Shown: positions 56,736 to 64,000 of the stretch, one piece after another
Layout of the letters: every line of letters begins with the position of its first letter
Position numbering within the stretch: the stretch's first letter is position 1
Assembly: GCF_011761305.1 (NCBI RefSeq)
Contig: NZ_JAAOZC010000002.1
Location: forward strand, 430,001 to 494,000
Source: Sphingomonas vulcanisoli
GTDB taxonomy: Bacteria > Pseudomonadota > Alphaproteobacteria > Sphingomonadales > Sphingomonadaceae
DNA: 64,000 bases
Reading direction: 5' to 3'
The notes under the pieces: model-generated
What the model was told of the DNA's origin: nothing
Databases searched by the model: none
The model's input: only the letters and a program-made list of their open reading frames with translations
Translations under genes and position numbers: made by a program

Positions 56736-57356
56736 CACGGCGCGCCTTGCTCTGGGCAGGGGCCGCGCTGTGCGCCGGGCTGTTCCTGGCCGATGCGGTC
56801 GCGATCCACGAACATTGGCTGCGCGCGCTCGATGAGCATATGCTGAAGGCATGGCGCCGCTCCGACGCCCGCCACGCGCTGATCGGTCCGCCCTGGGCGC
56901 TGAAGGCGGTCGTCGGGATCACCACGATGGGCGCGGGCGTAACGCGCGCGCCGCTGACGATCGCCGCCGTGCTGGTGCTGGCCCTGCGCGGACGGGGGCA
57001 GCAGGCGGCTTTGCTCGGCGGCACGGTGGCGGCGGGTGCCGTGGCGCTGCCGCTGCTCAAGCTCTGCTTCGATCGTCCCCGGCCCGATTTCCTCTGGCAT
57101 CTGGTGACGGAGAACAGCTGGAGCTTTCCCAGCGGTCACGCGATGGGATCGATGATCCTTTATCCGCTGCTCGGCGGCATCGCCGGGGCGACGCGCGGGC
57201 ATGGCCGGGCGGTGGCGCTTGCGGGGCTGGGCGTGGCACTGTCGCTGGCGGTCGGCGCGACGCGGGTGATGCTGGGCGTGCACTGGGTGAGCGACGTGAT
57301 CGGCGGCTGGCTGATCGGCGCGGCCTTCCTCTGCGCCGCGCTGGCGATCGCCACGC

Positions 57357-57379
<23 letters not shown>
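56732..57379 (+). CDS. PAP2-type membrane phosphatase
   Basis: The product has 215 residues with about five membrane helices. The three PAP2 motifs are complete: KLCFDRPRP, SFPSGHAMG and TRVMLGVHWVSDV. Such enzymes remove phosphate from lipid phosphates such as undecaprenyl diphosphate or phosphatidate. Its ATG overlaps the stop of the efflux factor gene (ATGA), so it is the last gene of that operon. Its 3' end overlaps the convergent lipoprotein gene by 23 bases. Confidence 0.9.
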
Positions 57380-59861
<2,482 letters not shown>

Positions 59862-59924
59862 CAATTGGGTCCGGCCCATCTGCATCAGCGTTCTACACCC
59901 ACAAATCTTCGGAAGGATGGGATC

Positions 59925-60458
59925 ATGAACAAGCTGATGGGCGCCGCGGCGATCGGCGCATTGCTCTCCACAGCCGCGCTGGCGCAGACCGCCGGCGGCG
60001 GGGCTACTGGCGCCGCTGCGGGCGCTACGGGCACCACCGCCGGCGCGACACCGACCACGGGCCAGTCACCGATTTCGGGGAATTCCGGGATGAGCAGCAC
60101 TGCGGGCTCGTCCGCTTCGTCGGGCACCATGGGCACCGGATCGGTGACCACGCGCACCGGCAGCACGGGCACCAGCGTCGGCGCGACGGGGTCGGTCGCA
60201 GGCTCCAGCAGCGCCGGTGGCGGCACCAGCGCGATGACGCTTTCCTCGCCTGGTTCGACTGGCGGCAGCACCGGCACCAGCGCGGGCGCCGTGACCACGT
60301 CCGGCACCGGCGCGATGAGCAGCGGTTCGGCGGACAGCACTGCGCGTTCGGGCACGACGGGCGTCACCACGACAGGCGCCGGCAGCACGCGGACGGGCGC
60401 CAATAGCTATGGCGGATCCAACGGCTCGACCAGCAGTTCGGGGACAACGCCGCACTGA
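59925..60458 (+). CDS. secreted Gly/Ser/Thr/Ala-rich low-complexity protein
   Basis: The product has 177 residues. A signal peptide (MNKLMGAAAIGALLSTAALA) is followed by about 155 residues made almost only of Gly, Ser, Thr and Ala, with no Cys, Trp or Phe and only one Tyr. GGAAGGA lies before the ATG. It is likely disordered and exported. I know no function. It lies between purine salvage genes and a PEP-CTERM gene, which it faces tail to tail. Confidence 0.7.
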   Translation: MNKLMGAAAIGALLSTAALAQTAGGGATGAAAGATGTTAGATPTTGQSPISGNSGMSSTAGSSASSGTMGTGSVTTRTGSTGTSVGATGSVAGSSSAGGGTSAMTLSSPGSTGGSTGTSAGAVTTSGTGAMSSGSADSTARSGTTGVTTTGAGSTRTGANSYGGSNGSTSSSGTTPH

Positions 60459-60467
60459 TGAAGCCCT

Positions 60468-60485
60468 CCCCGGCGCAAGCCGGGG
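60468..60485. terminator. hairpin between convergent secreted-protein genes (half of repeat family D)
   Basis: CCCCGGC (60468-60474) and GCCGGGG (60479-60485) form a seven-pair stem with a GCAA loop. It matches one arm of the family D repeat. No T-run follows. It lies between two converging genes. Confidence 0.5.
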
Positions 60486-60515
60486 GCGGTATGGCCGGAG
60501 CCCGCCGATCAGGTG

Positions 60516-61292
60516 TTAGGCGGCTTCAACCTCATGCGCCGCCTCGGCGCGACGGCGGCGCGCAGTGCGCAAGATATAACCGGTGGCGCCGAAGCCCGCG
60601 AGCATCATGAGCCACATCGAAGGCTCGGGGACCGGTGTGACGCCGCCGCCGTCGTCGACCGGCGTCGTGACGTTGCCGGTCGTATCGCCGCCATTGACTT
60701 CGCTGTTCGACGTCTGCTGGTTCGAGGCAAGCAGATCGCCGGTGTTCTTGTTGAGCGGGGAGGCGCCGCCGGTGGTCGCATCCTGGCCCGTCGATTGCGC
60801 GGTCTGGGTGGCCGGCGCGGAGCTGGAACCGCCAGAGGAGTCCGAGCCGCCGCTGCTGCCGCCCGGTTTGCCTTCGCCGCCTGTTTTGCCGCCGTTCTCG
60901 TTCAGCTCGGTCACCGTGAGCGTGCTCGCCGGGCCGGAATATTGCGCGAGATCGCTGACGGGCGCATCAGGATCGGCACTGGGCGACGAGAAATCGCCGA
61001 CCGAATCCTCCATCAGCCGCCGGCGCAGATCGCGTGAATCGGCGGTTACGTCGAACGGTTCCAGCGGAGTGATCATCTGCACGTTGGTGAAGCCGGGCAA
61101 CAGGTGCGAAGGCGTGAACATCGCCGCAAAGGCCTTGGCCGTTTCGGACATGCTGTGAATGCCCAGGGGCACGAACAGACCACGCTCATTGGTCACGACC
61201 GTGCCGCCAGCCACGCAGCTTGCCACGAGACCGATATTCATCAGCAGATGCCTACGCATCTCGCTTCGCAGCAATGAGGCGGCTACCGCCAT
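60516..61292 (-). CDS. PEP-CTERM sorting-signal protein
   Basis: The product has 258 residues. An N-terminal hydrophobic segment (HLLMNIGLVASCVAGG) can serve export. The middle is Gly/Ser/Asn-rich with GGSSGGSDSSGG. The C-terminus VPEPSMWLMMLAGFGATGY followed by Arg-rich RTARRRR is a PEP-CTERM signal, cut by exosortase in bacteria that make exopolysaccharide. The start ATG 61292 has GGGAG eight bases upstream. No exosortase is in the window. It diverges from manC, which makes a sugar precursor. Confidence 0.85.
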   Translation of the reverse strand: MAVAASLLRSEMRRHLLMNIGLVASCVAGGTVVTNERGLFVPLGIHSMSETAKAFAAMFTPSHLLPGFTNVQMITPLEPFDVTADSRDLRRRLMEDSVGDFSSPSADPDAPVSDLAQYSGPASTLTVTELNENGGKTGGEGKPGGSSGGSDSSGGSSSAPATQTAQSTGQDATTGGASPLNKNTGDLLASNQQTSNSEVNGGDTTGNVTTPVDDGGGVTPVPEPSMWLMMLAGFGATGYILRTARRRRAEAAHEVEAA

Positions 61293-61428
61293 GGCCTGCT
61301 CCCTAAACGCACACGCCCGAGATTCCGTTATGGCTCGGACCTTCTCCTTATAGCACAGAAATTGCCTACGAAGAAGATAACGTATCCCGTAACGATTGTT
61401 TACGCGATAGGATGCACCGCGCGGGGCC

Positions 61429-61453
61429 GGAACTAAGGAATACGACGGTCGTT
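61429..61453 (+). promoter_or_regulatory. EcfG-type promoter of manC
   Basis: GGAAC at 61429-61433 and CGTT at 61450-61453 are separated by exactly 16 bases, a perfect match to the EcfG consensus GGAAC-N16/17-CGTT. The manC start lies 46 bases downstream. It is one of two perfect intergenic matches I found by eye; the other is in the stress locus itself. Confidence 0.75.
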
Positions 61454-61498
61454 CGCTTTAACTCGGCGTCCGCCGAGCGTGCCTCATCGGAGACAATA

Positions 61499-62596
61499 TT
61501 GACCCAGATGATCACGCCCGTCATCCTTTCGGGAGGATCGGGCACAAGACTTTGGCCACTTTCGCGCACGCAGAAACCCAAGCAATTCCTGAGCCTTACC
61601 GGTGACGAGACGATGCTGCAGCAAACGTTGCGGCGCGCAATCGGCGGGCAGAGCTTCGCCGATCCGATCATCGTCGCGAGCGCCGCCCACGCCGATGAAA
61701 TCGAAGCCCAGCTCGCTGCGATCGGCGTTTCCGGTGCGCGGCTCGTGCTGGAGCCCGCCGCGCGCAATACCGCCGCCGCGATCGCGCTGGCCGCCCTCGC
61801 CGCGCCCGCCGATTCGCTGCTGCTGGTGATGCCCAGCGATCATGTCATCACTGATGTGCCCGCCTTCCACCGCGCTGTCGCCGCAGCGGTGCCCTTCTGC
61901 CTCGATGGCTGGCTTACGACATTCGGCATTGCGCCTGACGGCCCCGAAACCGGCTATGGCTATATCAAGCGGGGCGTGGAAATTGGCCTCGGCGTCCAGC
62001 GCGTCGATCGCTTCGTGGAGAAGCCCGATCAGCAAACCGCCGCCGCCTATCTGGCGGATGGCGGCTATAGCTGGAACGGTGGCATCTTCCTGTTCACCTC
62101 CGCCGCCTTCCTTGCTGCGCTCGAAGCTCATGCGCCCGCTATCCTCGCCGCGGCCAAGGCCTCGATCGAGCAGGGACGGCAGGAAGGCGGCCGGCTTTAC
62201 CCATCGCGCGATGCCTTCGCCGCTGCCCCGAGCGAGCCCGTCGATACCGCGGTGATGGAAAAGGCCGACAGGATCGCGGTGGTGCCGGTGGACATGGGCT
62301 GGTCCGATGTCGGCAGCTGGGACGCGCTGCACGCCATCGCACCGCAGGATAGCGCCGGCAACGCCCATCATGGCGAGGTCGTCGCGATCGATACCACGGG
62401 TTGCCTGATCCGCACGGACGGGCCACTGGTGGCGGCGGTGGGCATCAAGGATCTGATCGTGGTCGCCACCGATGATGCCGTGCTGATCCTGCCGCGCGGA
62501 TCGAGCCAGGACGTCAAACGCGCGATCGAGGCGCTCAAACGTGGGGGCCACGTCAGCCTCGATCGCTTTCCCACTGCGAGTTTGATCGATGGCTGA
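61499..62596 (+). CDS. manC: mannose-1-phosphate guanylyltransferase
   Basis: From TTG 61499 the product has 365 residues. The nucleotide-binding start is VILSGGSGTRLWPLSRTQKPK. VLEPAARNTAAAIALAA, MPSDHVI and RFVEKPD follow, with NGGIFLF near the middle. It makes GDP-mannose for exopolysaccharide or lipopolysaccharide. It lacks the C-terminal phosphomannose isomerase domain of long ManC/AlgA. GGAGA lies five bases before TTG 61499 but 14 before ATG 61508; I prefer the TTG but either is possible. An EcfG promoter precedes it. Confidence 0.92.
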   Translation: MTQMITPVILSGGSGTRLWPLSRTQKPKQFLSLTGDETMLQQTLRRAIGGQSFADPIIVASAAHADEIEAQLAAIGVSGARLVLEPAARNTAAAIALAALAAPADSLLLVMPSDHVITDVPAFHRAVAAAVPFCLDGWLTTFGIAPDGPETGYGYIKRGVEIGLGVQRVDRFVEKPDQQTAAAYLADGGYSWNGGIFLFTSAAFLAALEAHAPAILAAAKASIEQGRQEGGRLYPSRDAFAAAPSEPVDTAVMEKADRIAVVPVDMGWSDVGSWDALHAIAPQDSAGNAHHGEVVAIDTTGCLIRTDGPLVAAVGIKDLIVVATDDAVLILPRGSSQDVKRAIEALKRGGHVSLDRFPTASLIDG

Positions 62597-63539
62597 ACCC
62601 CAATCCTTTGGCGAAACCGGCATGACCGCGCTGCCGATCATGCTGGGCGGTAACGTCTTCGGCTGGACGATCGACCAGACGGAAAGCTTCCGGGTGCTCG
62701 ATGCCTATGCGGCGGCCGGCGGCAGCCTGATCGATACTGCTGAGATGTATTCGCGCTGGGTGCCCGGGAATACGGGCGGCGAATCGGAAATCATCATCGG
62801 CGAATGGCTGAAGCAGAGCGGCAAGCGTGATCAGATGCTGATCGCCACCAAGGGCGGCTTCAGGGCCGATACGCCGCGGAAGATCACCGGCGCCTATCTC
62901 ACCCAGGCGGTCGAGGAATCGCTCAAGCGGCTCGGCGTCGATGTCATCGATATTTATTTCGTCCATTTTGACGATGCGGGCGTGCCGCAGGACGAAACGC
63001 TGGGCGCGCTGGATGCGATGGTCCGCACGGGCAAGGTGCGCGCGATCGGCGCCTCCAATTATTCGGCCGATCGCCTCGCTTCCGCGCTTGAGATCAGCGA
63101 TGCGAACGGCCTGGCGCACTTCTCGGTGATAGAACCGCTTTACAATCTTCTCGAGCGCAAGGAATTCGGCGGCGCGCTGCAGGATCTGGCGGTGCGCAAT
63201 GGAGTTGCGGTCGTGCCCTATTCCGGCCTCGCCTCGGGATTCCTAACAGGCAAATATCGATCGCAGGCCGATGTCGCCAAGAGCCGGCGCGGCGCGGGCG
63301 CGATCCGGTATCTCGATACGGCTGCGGGCCGCGATACGCTCGCCGCGATGGATGCGGTTGCTGCCGAGACCGGCTTTAATCTGGCCGCGATCGCGCTCGC
63401 CTGGCTGCGCGCCCAGCCGGGGATCAGCGCGCCGATCGCCAGCGCGACCAGTGTGCCCCAAGTGGACGAGCTGATGCACGGTCTCCAGCTTACCCTATCC
63501 GCCGATCAGCTCTCACGCCTGGACGCCGCGGGCGCCTGA
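62589..63539 (+). CDS. aldo/keto reductase
   Basis: The product has 316 residues in a TIM barrel. Catalytic residues are Asp and Tyr in SLIDTAEMYSRW, Lys in LIATKGGF, and His in DIYFVHFDD. AIGASNYSADRL and IASATSVPQ form the NADPH site. The substrate is not predictable. Its ATG overlaps the manC stop by eight bases, so it is co-transcribed and may also be under the EcfG promoter. Confidence 0.9.
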   Translation: MAEPQSFGETGMTALPIMLGGNVFGWTIDQTESFRVLDAYAAAGGSLIDTAEMYSRWVPGNTGGESEIIIGEWLKQSGKRDQMLIATKGGFRADTPRKITGAYLTQAVEESLKRLGVDVIDIYFVHFDDAGVPQDETLGALDAMVRTGKVRAIGASNYSADRLASALEISDANGLAHFSVIEPLYNLLERKEFGGALQDLAVRNGVAVVPYSGLASGFLTGKYRSQADVAKSRRGAGAIRYLDTAAGRDTLAAMDAVAAETGFNLAAIALAWLRAQPGISAPIASATSVPQVDELMHGLQLTLSADQLSRLDAAGA

Positions 63540-63585
63540 CGGAGCCGGGTTGGACCACCCCAAACCTTTCTGTTAGCGCGGCGCT

Positions 63586-64000
63586 ATGCCTGCCTCCGCC
63601 GCCACCACTGCCGCGCGCGAGATTCTCGTCCGTCTTCATGACGTGATGGCGGCGCGCGCCAATGCGCAGGCCAAGCTCAACCAGGTCGTGCAGATCATCG
63701 GCGAATCGCTGAACAGCGAGGTCTGCTCGATTTATCTGCTGCGCGAGGGCGAGCTGGAACTGTATGCGACGCGGGGCCTGAAGGAGGAGGCCGTCCACGT
63801 TACCAAGCTGGCGCTGGGCGAGGGTTTGACCGGCACGATCGCCGAAAAGATCGAGACGCTCAACCTCGCCGAGGCGACCAGCCACCCCGATTTCGTCCAC
63901 AATCCCGAGACCGGCGAGGAATTGTATCACAGCTTCGCGGGCGTGCCGATCGTGCGCGCCGAACGCGCCGTCGGTGTGTTGACCGTCCAGCACGTCGATC
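63586..64000 (+). CDS. ptsP: phosphoenolpyruvate-protein phosphotransferase PtsP (nitrogen PTS enzyme I), N-terminal part
   Basis: The frame from ATG 63586 runs open to the window edge (138 codons). REILVRLHDVMAARANAQAK then LNQVVQIIGESLNSEVCSIY is the start of the GAF domain of PtsP, with GLTGTIAEKIETLNLAEATS and VPIVRAERAVGVL following. PtsP starts the nitrogen phosphotransferase chain (PtsP-NPr-EIIANtr). The kinase part lies outside. The family call rests on the GAF part and is fairly firm. Confidence 0.85.
   Translation, partial: MPASAATTAAREILVRLHDVMAARANAQAKLNQVVQIIGESLNSEVCSIYLLREGELELYATRGLKEEAVHVTKLALGEGLTGTIAEKIETLNLAEATSHPDFVHNPETGEELYHSFAGVPIVRAERAVGVLTVQHVD

Overview
The window looks like chromosomal DNA of a GC-rich alphaproteobacterium of the order Sphingomonadales (Sphingomonas or a close relative). 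Grounds: a PhyP-NepR-PhyR-EcfG general stress response locus, a single-Cys DksA, a PEP-CTERM protein, the order ppiD-trpE-DUF983-trpG-trpD-trpC-moaC-moeA-lexA, and many short intergenic palindromic repeats. The genus is inferred from gene content only. I see no phage, plasmid, CRISPR array, rRNA or complete insertion sequence.

Layout. 1-2.9 kb: end of a DUF3667 gene, tRNA-Gln(CTG), ppx/gppA, tatBC, an entericidin-like lipoprotein. 3.2-7.2 kb: the stress-response core, with phyP-like and nepR on the minus strand and phyR, a 46-residue membrane peptide and ecfG on the plus strand; a perfect EcfG-type promoter (GGAAC-N16-CGTT) follows phyR, and a small NepR-like ORF faces ecfG. 7.2-19.6 kb: housekeeping genes (glnE, bcp, DUF455, an M23 peptidase, erpA, xth, sodC, nadB, an ABC ATPase, tldD, a patatin). 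19.6-22 kb: glnK-amtB behind a good sigma-54 promoter. 22-32.5 kb: rimO, DUF3089, an NlpD-like protein and serS, dksA, a PilZ protein, a LOV-GGDEF-EAL photoreceptor, and a gene-poor patch. 32.5-41.3 kb: one long minus-strand run holding tryptophan synthesis, two molybdenum-cofactor genes and lexA. 41.4-47 kb: tpiA, an amino-acid permease, putA. 47-57.4 kb: a complete MdtABC-type RND efflux operon with its outer-membrane factor and a PAP2 phosphatase. 57.4-64 kb: adenine deaminase with a purine phosphoribosyltransferase, secreted low-complexity and PEP-CTERM proteins, manC behind a second perfect EcfG-type promoter, an aldo/keto reductase and the start of ptsP.

How the genes work together. Nitrogen control appears three times: glnE (modifies glutamine synthetase), glnK-amtB (ammonium sensing and uptake) and ptsP (nitrogen PTS). 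The stress locus has the parts of the partner-switching cascade, in which phosphorylated PhyR titrates NepR from EcfG. Promoter matches suggest that it feeds back on ecfG and reaches GDP-mannose synthesis (manC), and possibly the entericidin and a small secreted protein. The LOV-EAL and PilZ proteins point to light-linked cyclic-di-GMP signalling.

The most unusual feature is how repeats relate to genes. One repeat lies in frame inside the 5' end of the DUF455 gene, another supplies the N-terminus of the patatin, and a third supplies the ribosome binding site of mdtC.
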